Shown: positions 6,715 through 14,047 of the stretch, in pieces
Layout: each line of letters begins with the position of its first letter
Position numbering within the stretch: position 1 is the first letter of the stretch
Assembly: GCA_035714625.1 (NCBI GenBank)
Contig: DASTLT010000182.1
Location: forward strand, 1 to 18,629
Direction of reading: 5' to 3'
DNA length: 18,629 nucleotides
Source of the DNA: GCA-003244245 sp035714625
Lineage (GTDB): Bacteria > Actinomycetota > Actinomycetes > Mycobacteriales > Pseudonocardiaceae
Position numbers and translations under genes: made by a program
The notes under the pieces: generated by a model
Databases searched by the model: none
Seen by the model: only the letters and a program-made list of their open reading frames with translations
Told to the model about the DNA's origin: nothing

Positions 6715-7847
6715 CCGTCCTGGAGGATTTCGAGGTGTCGCGGGTGGACGCCTTCTTCCGGAAGATCACCGCCCGGTACCCGACGGCTGAGGACACGACG
6801 ACCGTCGTGATCACCCACTTGCTGCCGGAGCGGCCCGCGTTCCTGCGGGCGATCGACCGGGCGGCAGGCATCGCCGCCGTACTGCCTAAGCCGAAGTCGA
6901 TCGACGCCGGGGCGCTGCGGGAGATCACCGGGCTGATGCCGGTGGATGAGTTGAACCGGGCGGTCTTCGCCGAGCCCGAGCACACGCTCGCCCATCTGGA
7001 GAGCCGGGCAGCCGGACGGAACGTGGTGCTGCTGGATGTCGGCGGGTACTTCGCGCCCACGCTGGAGCACCTGTGCGACCACTTCTCCGGCCGCATCGTC
7101 GGGGTGGTCGAGGACACCGAGAACGGGCACCAGCGGTACGCGGCGTTGGACAAGCTGCCGTGCCCGGTGTTCAGCGTCGCCCGCTCCCCGCTCAAGGACC
7201 CCGAGGACTACCTGGTGGGCCAGTCGGTCACCTTCTCCGCAGAGGCCCTGATCCGGTCCCGGGGGGACATCTTGCAGGGACGTCCAGCGGCGGTCATCGG
7301 GTACGGGAAGCTGGGCCGGTCGGTCGCGACGATGCTGCACGCCAAGCACGTCGGCGTGACCGTCTACGACTCCGACCCCGTTCAGCGAACCCAGGCCCTG
7401 AGCCAGGGGTTCCGGATCGCGTCGACCCTCGCGCGGGCCATCGCCGAAGCGGGGATGATCGTGTGCGCCACGGGCAACCTAGCGCTCAAGGAGGACGACT
7501 TCGCGGCCGTCGCCAACGGTGCGTACATCGCCTCCGTCACCAGCTCCGACGACGAGCTGGAGCTGGACGCACTCGACGGCCTGTACGCCCGGACCCCGGC
7601 CGGAGTGCACATCACCCGGTATGCCCGCACCGGCCACTACTTCTACGTGCTCGCCGACGGGAACGCGGTCAACTTCCTACACGGCGCGTGCGTTGGTGCG
7701 TTCATCTTCCTCGTCCAGGCCGAGATCCTGGCCGCCCTGGCGACTCTGGCATCCGCTGGCCACCAGCCGGGCCTGCACCAGATGGACGCGACCGACCGTT
7801 CGTTCATCGCGGCCACCTGGCTGCGTTCCTTCGATGGGATCGCATGA
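6711..7847 (+). CDS. Divergent S-adenosylhomocysteine hydrolase-like protein
   Basis: This 378-aa protein resembles adenosylhomocysteinase (SahH), which uses bound NAD to split S-adenosylhomocysteine, but it is shorter and divergent. Recognisable blocks are LLDVGGYFAPTLEHL (residues 107-121; SahH has LDDGGDLT), GVVEDTENGHQRY (131-143; SahH EETTTGVHRLY), 'SPLKDPEDYLVG' (159-170; SahH TKSKFDN), the NAD-binding AAVIGYGKLGRSVA (193-206), 'VCATGN' (251-256), and ADGNAVNF (316-323). The catalytic-type Lys162 and Asp166 appear kept, while the Asn that follows in SahH is Tyr and the second Asp of LDDGG is Val. Substrate specificity is therefore uncertain. It may act on another nucleoside thioether or a modified nucleoside, or be a non-catalytic NAD-binding homologue. 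ATGA overlaps on both sides make it the centre of a three-gene operon. Confidence 0.8.
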   Translation: MTVLEDFEVSRVDAFFRKITARYPTAEDTTTVVITHLLPERPAFLRAIDRAAGIAAVLPKPKSIDAGALREITGLMPVDELNRAVFAEPEHTLAHLESRAAGRNVVLLDVGGYFAPTLEHLCDHFSGRIVGVVEDTENGHQRYAALDKLPCPVFSVARSPLKDPEDYLVGQSVTFSAEALIRSRGDILQGRPAAVIGYGKLGRSVATMLHAKHVGVTVYDSDPVQRTQALSQGFRIASTLARAIAEAGMIVCATGNLALKEDDFAAVANGAYIASVTSSDDELELDALDGLYARTPAGVHITRYARTGHYFYVLADGNAVNFLHGACVGAFIFLVQAEILAALATLASAGHQPGLHQMDATDRSFIAATWLRSFDGIA

Positions 7848-8593
7848 TCACCAACGACGAGATCCGCGACACCCTCACCCGCTACCTGACCCGCTACCCC
7901 GACGAGGCCGAGCACCTGGCACCGCTCACCCGAGCGCTGGAGCGCGGGGGGGACCTGACGTCCCGCAAGACGTTCGACGGCGGACACGTCACCTGCGGCG
8001 CGGTCGTCATCGACGACACCAACCGGCTGCTGCTCATCCAGCACAAGGCCCTCGGCCGCTGGCTGCTGCCCGGCGGCCACCTGGAGACCGAGGACAACGG
8101 GCTGATGCTCGCCGCGCTCCGCGAGCTGGAGGAGGAGACCGGCATCTCCTGGCACGGCGCGGTCAGCCCGCCCGGCCAGGACGTCATCGACATCGACATC
8201 CACCTGATCCCGGCCAATCGCGCCAAGGGCGAGCCCGAGCACTGGCACGCCGACTTCCGCTGGGCTTTCTGGGTCCAGGAACCCAAAGTCGTCCTCCAGG
8301 CCGAGGAGGTCAAGGGCTACGCTTGGCGGCCCTGCGCCGACGCCCCCACGCCCAAGCTCGCCGCCAAGCTCCACACCTTGTATCCCGGCCTCGCCGTCAG
8401 CGCCACTGAACGCTCCGTAGTCACCTCCACGCATGTCCCACAGCGGCTACCCAACGGTGGCGACTGCCTCCCCCAGGCCAGTGTCGGTGAGGCTGGGAAA
8501 GCTGCGGTGCGCCAGCGGGCGGGTTTCCGGCAGGTCGGGGATGGCGGAAACGGTGGTCCCCGCGGCCCGGGCGGCCTGAACTCCGATCAGTGA
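7844..8593 (+). CDS. NUDIX hydrolase with an aberrant C-terminal extension
   Basis: NUDIX enzymes hydrolyse nucleoside diphosphates linked to another moiety. The ATG at 7844 overlaps the TGA of the SahH-like gene (ATGA). The Nudix box covers residues 78-101: GGHLETEDNGLMLAALREL, then EEETGI. It has the one-residue longer spacing and an Asp in place of the first Glu, as in many actinobacterial members that read GGHxExxD...AALREVxEETG. Arg93, Glu94, Glu97 and Glu98 supply the metal-binding set. A further motif, 'IPANRAKGEPEHWHADFRW' (122-140), is shared by those same members. The natural domain ends at about residue 185 (LHTLYPGLAV). The last ~60 residues are Gly/Arg-rich and antisense to a HAD-hydrolase remnant, so the original 3' end has probably been replaced. 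Activity on a nucleotide related to the SahH-like substrate is inference. Confidence 0.85.
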   Translation: MITNDEIRDTLTRYLTRYPDEAEHLAPLTRALERGGDLTSRKTFDGGHVTCGAVVIDDTNRLLLIQHKALGRWLLPGGHLETEDNGLMLAALRELEEETGISWHGAVSPPGQDVIDIDIHLIPANRAKGEPEHWHADFRWAFWVQEPKVVLQAEEVKGYAWRPCADAPTPKLAAKLHTLYPGLAVSATERSVVTSTHVPQRLPNGGDCLPQASVGEAGKAAVRQRAGFRQVGDGGNGGPRGPGGLNSDQ

Positions 8594-8826
8594 GTCCTCC
8601 AGGACCACAACTCGAGCGGGCGGTACCCAGAGTTGGCAGCAGGCTTCCTGGTAAAGATCGGGTGCTGGCTTCGGGTCCGAGAGGTGACTGGCGCGACAAC
8701 GGTGTCGAAGACGTCGGGGATGCCGGTGGCCGCCAAGTAGGCATGAACGATCTCGGTGGGGCTGTTCGAGGCGATGGCCAAGGTGTCAATCACAACTCTG
8801 CGGTTCCTGGTGTCCAGAGTGCTCAC
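8447..8826 (-). pseudogene. HAD-superfamily hydrolase remnant (beta-phosphoglucomutase-like)
   Basis: The minus strand encodes the C-terminal half of a HAD phosphatase in two frames. From 8826: 'VIDTLAIASNSPTEIVHAYL', then AATGIPDVFDTVVAPVT, with the motif II Ser in ASNS. After a frameshift near 8680-8690 the homology continues as LSDPKPAPDLYQEACCQLW (motif III Lys in PKP), then VVVLEDSLIGVQAARAAG (motif IV Asp pair region) and 'TTVSAIPDLPE', ending at a TAG at 8447-8449. The N-terminal half with the nucleophile DxD motif is missing. It is a decayed, truncated gene and lies antisense to the tail of the NUDIX gene. Confidence 0.8.
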
Positions 8827-8874
8827 CCACCGGCGGCTACCGGCACCGAGCCTGCCCTAACGCTGACCCGGTAG

Positions 8875-9150
8875 CTCCCATTAGGTGTCCGGGCTAGGGG
8901 GGCAAGCTCAGATGACCGTGCGCTGGCGGCGCAGTTGTTGTCGTCATTGTGGGAGCGAATCGCCTGGGCGAGCGCCCGCAGCGGGGATCATGCGGGCACG
9001 CGGCGGGCTTTGGCGGCCGTTGCCGAGGCATACGAGGCCCGCTCCCCCGGGATCGCCGAACCGGAGTGGGTGTATTGGCTGGACCAGCGTGAGATCGACG
9101 TGATGGCCGGTCGCTGCCTCATCGAGCTTGGCGACCCAGGGGCGGCGGGG
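8875..9150 (+). pseudogene. TPR-type transcriptional regulator remnant (internal fragment)
   Basis: An open stretch after a TAG at 8872-8874 reads DDRALAAQLLSSLWERIAWA, then SARSGDHAGTRRALAAVAEAYE and 'EPEWVYWLDQREIDVMAGRCLIELGDP'. This resembles the tetratricopeptide-like C-terminal part of actinobacterial XRE regulators, in which 'WVYWLDxREIDxMAGRCxxELG' is a recurring block followed by 'PxRAExLLxxAL'. There is no HTH domain and no proper start upstream. The homology ends at about 9150, where the frame runs into the antisense of the MEDS protein gene. It is a broken piece that marks the right edge of the accessory island. Boundaries are approximate. Confidence 0.7.
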
Positions 9151-9165
9151 CCAACTCACGCCAGC

Positions 9166-10131
9166 TCATGGGGTGCGCAGCGCCATGTGCAGCCGTATGG
9201 TGGTGCCGGCGCCGATCCGGCCGGTGGGCATCTCCACCAGATCGCACAGGGTGTTGACCAGGATCAGCCCGCGGCCGTGCGCCTCGAACTCGGCGGGCGG
9301 GATCCGGCCGACCAGCCGGTTGTCGAGCTGCCCGCTGTCGCTGATCTCGCACACCAGGCACTCGGTGTCCGGGTCCTGCCAGATCGACAGGATCCCGGGC
9401 TCGCCGGTGTGCAGCAGGGTGTTGGTGGCGACCTCGTTGACGGCCAGGCACAGGTCACTGACCCGCCCGGAACGCAGCCCGGCGCGCAGCGCCAGGCCCT
9501 CGACGAACTGCCGGACGACCCGCAGGTCCGCCGCGGAGCTGAACACCAGCATGTCGCCCCACCACTCCGGGGGCTCGGGCAGCATCTTGTAGCTGCCGTC
9601 GGCGACGACCCGCGGGTCGCAGTAGTCCGCACTGGGCTCGCGCAGGCCGTCCTCGATCAGCACCGGGTGCGTGCGCCGGGCGTCGGCCAGCGCCCCGTCG
9701 GCCAATCCCCACCGGTCATAGGGACACAGGATGGTCGCTGCCTGCTCGGCCAGCGCGATATTGATCAACGCCTCGTGTTGTAAAGCGGCGCGGTACTCCG
9801 CCGGGGTCCGGCCGGGCCAGATCGGCTCACCCACGATGCGCACCCGGCCCCCTGGGTGCTCCTGAGCGAAGGCGTAGAGCACGGGGGGGATGATGCGCCC
9901 GGGGTTGCGGCCCACCTTGGCCATGTCCACGAAGCGGGCCCGCTGCGCCTCGGAACCCAAGGCCGAGCGCAGCACGTCCAGGTGCGAGCCAGGCACCGCC
10001 ACCAGGACCGGCTCGGCCAGCTCCAGCCCCTCGCGGAGGAACGTCTCGATGCCGGCTACGTACTCGTCGGCGTCGCGGTAGAACAACGCCTCATGCACCA
10101 GCCCGGTGCCGGGGGCGTGCGCGATACTCAT
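9166..10131 (-). CDS. MEDS-domain anti-sigma factor / sensor kinase-like protein (RsbA family)
   Basis: The 321-aa protein joins an N-terminal MEDS sensory domain (about residues 10-170: GLVHEALFYRDADEYVAGIE, FLREGLELAEPVLVAVPGSH, GEPIWPGRTPAEYRAALQHE) to a C-terminal RsbW-like HATPase domain (about 200-315). The ATP-binding features are visible: N box Glu233/Asn237 (NEVATN), G1 DSG at 265-267, and G2 HGRGL at 285-289. Proteins of this layout are classed as RsbA-family anti-sigma regulators. They are expected to bind a sigma factor or phosphorylate a STAS antagonist in response to a signal sensed by MEDS. The ATG at 10131 overlaps the TGA of the STAS gene (ATGA), so the pair is coupled. No His of a classical kinase H-box stands out, in keeping with a Ser-kinase/anti-sigma role. 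Confidence 0.9.
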   Translation of the reverse strand: MSIAHAPGTGLVHEALFYRDADEYVAGIETFLREGLELAEPVLVAVPGSHLDVLRSALGSEAQRARFVDMAKVGRNPGRIIPPVLYAFAQEHPGGRVRIVGEPIWPGRTPAEYRAALQHEALINIALAEQAATILCPYDRWGLADGALADARRTHPVLIEDGLREPSADYCDPRVVADGSYKMLPEPPEWWGDMLVFSSAADLRVVRQFVEGLALRAGLRSGRVSDLCLAVNEVATNTLLHTGEPGILSIWQDPDTECLVCEISDSGQLDNRLVGRIPPAEFEAHGRGLILVNTLCDLVEMPTGRIGAGTTIRLHMALRTP

Positions 10132-10469
10132 GACACGTCCATCCGGATCCGGGCCACCCCGCCCCAGAAACGGTCAACTATCTGCAGCAGCGCAGGCGGG
10201 GGGTCATGCACCACGAGCGCCCGCTCCGGGGCCAGCCGAAAAGCTGCGGTGACCAGCACAGCCACCCCGCTGAGATCGACGAAGTGCAGGCCAGCGAGGT
10301 CCAGGTGCAGGTCGCCGTCGCGGTCCCCGGCCAGCAGCCGGTTCAGCGCAGCCTCCAGCACCGGTGCGGTGGCGAGATCGACATCGCCAACCAGGCTCGC
10401 ACCGCGGCCACCGGCCATCGGTGTGATGGTCAGTGCATCCCCGGCCGTCACCGCTCGGGTCAGCATCAT
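10128..10469 (-). CDS. STAS-domain anti-sigma-factor antagonist
   Basis: This 113-aa single STAS domain resembles SpoIIAA/RsbV. The strand 'ASLVGDVDLATAPVLEAALN' is followed by DLHLDLAGLHFVDLSGVAVL, and Ser67 in the DLSG turn is the expected phosphorylation site. The ATG at 10469 is preferred to the upstream in-frame start at 10538 because AAGGGGG (10484-10478) is at the right distance and homology begins here. In the established partner-switch scheme the unphosphorylated form binds the anti-sigma protein and frees the sigma factor. The cognate kinase/anti-sigma is very likely the overlapping MEDS-HATPase gene downstream. Confidence 0.9.
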   Translation of the reverse strand: MMLTRAVTAGDALTITPMAGGRGASLVGDVDLATAPVLEAALNRLLAGDRDGDLHLDLAGLHFVDLSGVAVLVTAAFRLAPERALVVHDPPPALLQIVDRFWGGVARIRMDVS

Positions 10470-10816
10470 GCGCGCAGCCCCCTTATCCAGGAGCGAAGGC
10501 TCGCAGCCGGGACCGAATCCCGCTGCTGCTCCGGGCACCGAAGCAGATACTCACGGTGCATCACCTCTTGGCCGGTCTTCCGGACTCCGCCCCGTCCAGC
10601 TCTTCCAGGGCAGAGACTACAACTGCCTGGTCGCAGACGGCATGCCAAATCCACCGCAGCGGGGCCTGTTCACAGCTCGGTAACCACAGATGGCCTAGTG
10701 CTCGTGGACTTTACGTGACAATCCGGTGCGAGCTGTGAGGTTATACCCGAGGGTTCATCACCCCTCACCGCAGGGCTACCGCGGTCTGGGGCGTCCGGAT
10801 CCCCGAACGGTGGCGG
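10470..10816. other. Intergenic region between sigma factor and STAS genes
   Basis: There is no credible gene in these 347 bp. The open frames on both strands have shadow-like composition. The minus strand should carry the promoter of the STAS/MEDS pair. A GGGTAT hexamer is present on the minus strand at 10748-10743, without a clear partner box. A small GAGGG-N8-CCCTC stem overlaps it (about 10749-10766) and could instead be the end signal of the sigma gene. Confidence 0.4.
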
Positions 10817-11776
10817 TCAGGCCGCCCAGACCGACAGCCGGTGGTTGCGCGCGGGATCGCGCAGCTCGGCCAACGCCTGCTTCTCCAGTTGCCGGATCCG
10901 CTCCCTGGTGTAGCCCAGCCGGTCGGCGATCTGCTGCAGGGTGTGCTCGTGCCCGTCGACCAGCCCGAAGCGCAGGCTGATGATCAGGGCCTCGCGCTGC
11001 GGGAGGGCGTGCACCAGGGCCCGCAGCTCGTCGCCGAGCGCCTGGTGCTCCACCACCTCGTCGGCACTCGGCCCTTCGGTGTCCTCGATCAGCTCACCGA
11101 TCAGGGTGTCCCCCGCACCCACCGGAGTGTCCAGGCTGATCACCTCGCGAGCTGACCGCCGCAGCTCGACGACCTGATCCACCGACGTGCGGGCCGCCGC
11201 CGCCAGCTCGACCACCGTGGGCTCACGCTCCAGGCGCAGCGCCAGGTTGCGCTCCACCCGGGAGAACCGGGCCAGCTCCCCCACGACGTGCACCGGCAGC
11301 CGGATGGTGCGGATCTGAGTGGCCAGCCCGCGGTCGATGGCCTGGCGGATCCACCACGTGGCGTAGGTGGAGAACTTGAAGCCCTTGGTGTAGTCGAACT
11401 TCTCCACGGCATGGATCAGACCCAGGTTGCCCTCCTGGATCACGTCCAGCAACGGCAGCCCGGTGTGCGCGTGCTTCTTGGCCACCGAGACCACCAGCCG
11501 CAGGTTGGCGCGGATCATGTGATCCCTGGCGCGCGCACCGTCGGCAGCCACCAGCACGAGGTCGCGGCGGCGCTTCTCGTCCACCGCTGCCTCGCCGGTC
11601 TCATCGCGGCGCAGCAGCTCCGTGGCGTAGACCCCGGCCTCGATGCGGCGGGCCAGCTCGACCTCCTGCTCGGCGGTGAGCAACGGGGTGGCACCGATGC
11701 CGTCCAGGTAGGAACGGACGGGGTCGAGGTCCTCGTTGCGGGCGCGACGGGTCGCGGTCTTGCTCGACACGGACAT
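10817..11776 (-). CDS. RNA polymerase sigma factor, sigma-70 group 2 (SigB/HrdD-like)
   Basis: The 319-aa protein has all regions of a group 1/2 sigma factor without the long acidic region 1.1. Region 1.2 is at about 17-48 (DPVRSYLDGIGATPLLTAEQ). Region 2 is at about 86-160, with NLRLVVSVAKKH, LLDVIQEGNLGLIHAVEKFD and GFKFSTYATWWIRQAIDRGL. Region 3 is at about 165-240. Region 4 is at about 248-308, with the -35-binding HTH TLQQIADRLGYTRERIRQLE. The ATG at 11776 is chosen because GGAAGGAGG precedes it, although the frame is open to 11881. The conserved region 2.4 (AIDRGLATQIRTIRLPVH) predicts a housekeeping-like promoter preference. Its class differs from the SigF/SigB-of-Bacillus sigma factors usually controlled by STAS/RsbW pairs, so its link to the neighbouring STAS/MEDS genes is uncertain. 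Confidence 0.93.
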   Translation of the reverse strand: MSVSSKTATRRARNEDLDPVRSYLDGIGATPLLTAEQEVELARRIEAGVYATELLRRDETGEAAVDEKRRRDLVLVAADGARARDHMIRANLRLVVSVAKKHAHTGLPLLDVIQEGNLGLIHAVEKFDYTKGFKFSTYATWWIRQAIDRGLATQIRTIRLPVHVVGELARFSRVERNLALRLEREPTVVELAAAARTSVDQVVELRRSAREVISLDTPVGAGDTLIGELIEDTEGPSADEVVEHQALGDELRALVHALPQREALIISLRFGLVDGHEHTLQQIADRLGYTRERIRQLEKQALAELRDPARNHRLSVWAA

Positions 11777-12105
11777 GGCTGGCCTCCTTCCCGCAGGCCT
11801 GCGCCGGCCGAAGCCGGACTGGAAATGCTGGGCTGGACCGGTGCCACCCGGATGCGGCGGGACCGGTGAGTCGTAGGTCATGGGGCACGGCGGCCGGGCG
11901 TACCGGTACGGCGCCCTCGCCTTGCAGCCGCCCTGGGAACTGACCAGGTCAACGCCAGGCTAACCCCGATTCTTCCCACCAACGACCCACTGGATGGGCA
12001 ATGCGCTCGCGCGGCCCGCTTGGTAGGCGGAAGCTCTGGAACGCGATGACCGTAAGCTGGGCGATGATCGCCCTGGAGGCGGAGGCGGAGGCGGAGGGAG
12101 GCATC
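11777..12105. other. Divergent intergenic region with a 12-bp palindrome
   Basis: These 329 bp separate the divergent sigma-factor gene and the 66-aa gene. They hold the perfect palindrome CGTACCGGTACG at 11899-11910 and a hexamer run (GGAGGC)3 at about 12075-12092 just upstream of the 12106 start. No confident -35/-10 pair was found. The open frames here (including an in-frame extension of the 66-aa gene with EAEAEAE from the hexamer repeat) do not look coding. Confidence 0.4.
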
Positions 12106-12306
12106 GTGCCTGATCGGCTGAACCGGCGGATGATCCCCGCGACGTGCCAGGTGCACGGCGGCGCGGCCGGATTCACCAATCTCGTGGTCACCCGGGAGGC
12201 CGGCCGGATCGTGTTCGATCCGCACGTCGACCGGTCCTGCGTGATCTCGGTCGACGAGGAGGCGGCCCGCCTGCTCTACGAAGCCCTCGGGCAGTGGCTG
12301 GGGTGA
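12106..12306 (+). CDS. Small conserved-looking hypothetical protein (66 aa)
   Basis: The GTG at 12106 follows GGAGGG at 12094-12099, which decides the start over an ATG at 12046. The product begins MPDRLNRRMIPATCQVHGGA and continues 'GFTNLVVTREAGRIVFDPHVD', then 'CVISVDEEAARLLYEALGQWLG'. Alternating strands end in an amphipathic helix, with two Cys. The protein is soluble. I cannot assign a family with a known function, but the composition and the ribosome binding site make it a real gene. The acyl-CoA dehydrogenase gene follows in the same direction after 126 bp. Confidence 0.7.
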   Translation: MPDRLNRRMIPATCQVHGGAAGFTNLVVTREAGRIVFDPHVDRSCVISVDEEAARLLYEALGQWLG

Positions 12307-12432
12307 TCACCCCAGGGCAGGGCCGCGGTCTGGTCCGTCGCGGGCCCGGGCGCGGCGCCTGTCCCGCCTACCATCGGGTAACGGGACTACACCCCGGCCC
12401 GCGGGGGCAGCAGGCCCAGAGGAGCGGTCACC

Positions 12433-13581
12433 ATGCGCCGTCGGTTGTTCGACGCCGAGCACGAGGAGTTCCGGGCGAGCGTGCGAGCCTTCCTGGACAA
12501 GGAGGTGCTGCCGCACCTGGATGCCTGGGAGGCTGCCGGTATCGTGCCGCGGGACCTGTTCCTCCGGGCCGGTCTCAGCGGCTTCCTGGGCATGGCCATC
12601 CCGGAGGAGCTCGGCGGCGGCGGGGTGCCGGACTTCCGGTTCAACGCGGTGCTCGGGGAGGAGGTCATGCATGCCGGGGCGGCCGCGGCCGGGCTGGGCC
12701 TGACCCTGCACAACGACGTCTGCCTGCCCTACTTCCTAGATCTGGCCACCGAGCAGCAACGGCGGCGCTGGCTGCCCGGTATCGCGTCCGGAGAGCTGAT
12801 CACCTCGATCGCGATGACCGAGCCGGGGATGGGCTCGGACCTGGCGAGCATGGCCACCACCGCAGCGCGGCACGGCGACCATTACCTGGTCAACGGGTCC
12901 AAGACGTTCATCACCAATGGCATCAACGCCGACCTGGTAATCACCGCGGTGAAGACCGACCCACGCGCCCGGCACCGCGGGATCAGCCTGCTCGTGCTGG
13001 AGCGCGGGATGGACGGCTTCGAGCGCGGGCGCAACCTGGCCAAGCTGGGCCAGCACGCTCAGGACACCGCCGAGCTGTTCTTTCACAACGTCGCGGTGCC
13101 GGTGACCAACCTGCTCGGCACCGAGGGCGGCGGGTTCGGCCACCTGGTGGACCGGCTGCCCCAGGAGCGGCTGTCGATCGCCATCTCCGGAGTGGCCGGC
13201 GCCCGGGCCGCGCTGGAGCTGACGCTGAGCTACGTCAAGGACCGCACCGCATTCGGCCAGCCGATCGGGTCGTTCCAGAACTCCAGGTTCCGGCTGGCCG
13301 AGATGGCCACTGAGATCGACATTGCCCAGACCTTCGTCGACCGCTGCATCGAAGCCTTGAACGATGGCGAGCTGACCGTCACCGACGCCGCCAAGGCCAA
13401 GTGGTGGTGCACCGAACTGCAGGGCCGGGTCGTCGACGCCTGCCTGCAATTGCACGGCGGCTACGGCTACATGCTGGAGTACCCGATCGCCCGGGCCTTC
13501 ACCGACGCCCGCATCACCCGCATCTACGGTGGCACCACCGAGATCCTGAAGGAGGTCATCGGCCGCTCGCTCGGCCTGTAA
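12433..13581 (+). CDS. Acyl-CoA dehydrogenase
   Basis: This 382-aa FAD enzyme oxidises an acyl-CoA to the 2-enoyl-CoA and passes electrons to electron-transfer flavoprotein in fatty-acid or branched amino-acid breakdown. The N-terminal helical domain is followed by the family signature 'ITSIAMTEPGMGSDLASM' and the FAD-contact block HYLVNGSKTFITNG. The C-terminal part has RTAFGQPIGSFQNSRFRLAE and 'LHGGYGYMLEYPIARAFTDA', ending RIYGGTTEILKEVIGRSLGL. The catalytic Glu is not at the medium-chain position (IYEGT there, IYGGT here). Glu245 in LPQERL sits where isovaleryl- and long-chain-type enzymes carry the base. The ATG has AGGAG about 10 bases upstream. Substrate chain length cannot be told from sequence. 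Confidence 0.95.
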   Translation: MRRRLFDAEHEEFRASVRAFLDKEVLPHLDAWEAAGIVPRDLFLRAGLSGFLGMAIPEELGGGGVPDFRFNAVLGEEVMHAGAAAAGLGLTLHNDVCLPYFLDLATEQQRRRWLPGIASGELITSIAMTEPGMGSDLASMATTAARHGDHYLVNGSKTFITNGINADLVITAVKTDPRARHRGISLLVLERGMDGFERGRNLAKLGQHAQDTAELFFHNVAVPVTNLLGTEGGGFGHLVDRLPQERLSIAISGVAGARAALELTLSYVKDRTAFGQPIGSFQNSRFRLAEMATEIDIAQTFVDRCIEALNDGELTVTDAAKAKWWCTELQGRVVDACLQLHGGYGYMLEYPIARAFTDARITRIYGGTTEILKEVIGRSLGL

Positions 13582-13774
13582 ACGACCACCGAATCAGGAC
13601 CAGCCGGGCTGTTGCCCGCCGTTTCGGCTGCCCAACCCCCCGTCAAGGGACGTGCCAGCGCGCGCCGGCAAGCTCACGCCGACTACCGCGTGAGGCGCGT
13701 ACTGTGCAAGGCACGCGGCGGTGAACTCCAGGCCACCGTGGACGTTCCCGGCCCACCGAGTGGAGGTGCAGCCG

Positions 13775-14047
13775 ATGCTGTCCGGAGCGCTGAGTCCCAC
13801 GCACTGGCTGATCATCATCGCCGTGTTCGCCGTGCTGTTCGGCGCCAAGCGGTTGCCCGAGGCGGCCCGCGGGGTCGGCGAGGCAGTGCGGATCTTCAAG
13901 GCCGAGACGGCGGACCAGAGCAGTAGCGATCCGCGTCAACGCGCGGTCACCCCGCCCGAGGAAGTCAGCGGCACGCAGGACAGTGACCCGCCCAGGGGCA
14001 TCCCCGCCCCGCCCGTTGCACCGCCGCAAGATCCCCCCGTCGGCTGA
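13775..14047 (+). CDS. tatA: Sec-independent protein translocase subunit TatA
   Basis: TatA/E proteins build the twin-arginine export channel in the cytoplasmic membrane. The 90-aa product has the canonical layout: short N terminus MLSGALSPTHW, one membrane helix (LIIIAVFAVLF, about residues 12-22), the FG hinge, an amphipathic helix with 'KRLPEAARGVGEAVRIFKAE' (25-44), and a polar Pro-rich tail. The ATG at 13775 is chosen because GGAGGTG precedes it at 13762-13768, and upstream in-frame codons add a non-membrane stretch unlike the family. No tatC or tatB is adjacent, which is usual for tatA paralogues or dispersed tatA genes in actinobacteria. Confidence 0.92.
   Translation: MLSGALSPTHWLIIIAVFAVLFGAKRLPEAARGVGEAVRIFKAETADQSSSDPRQRAVTPPEEVSGTQDSDPPRGIPAPPVAPPQDPPVG

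Noticed and set aside
10743..10748. GGGTAT on the minus strand as a SigF/SigB-type -10 for the STAS/MEDS operon
   Set aside because: No GTTT-like -35 lies 12-15 bases upstream, and the hexamer is 274 bases from the start codon. It is recorded only as a hexamer in the intergenic entry.
11777..11881. Longer start for the sigma factor at 11881
   Set aside because: A strong GGAAGGAGG stands before the ATG at 11776, and the extra 35 residues are low-complexity and unlike the family.
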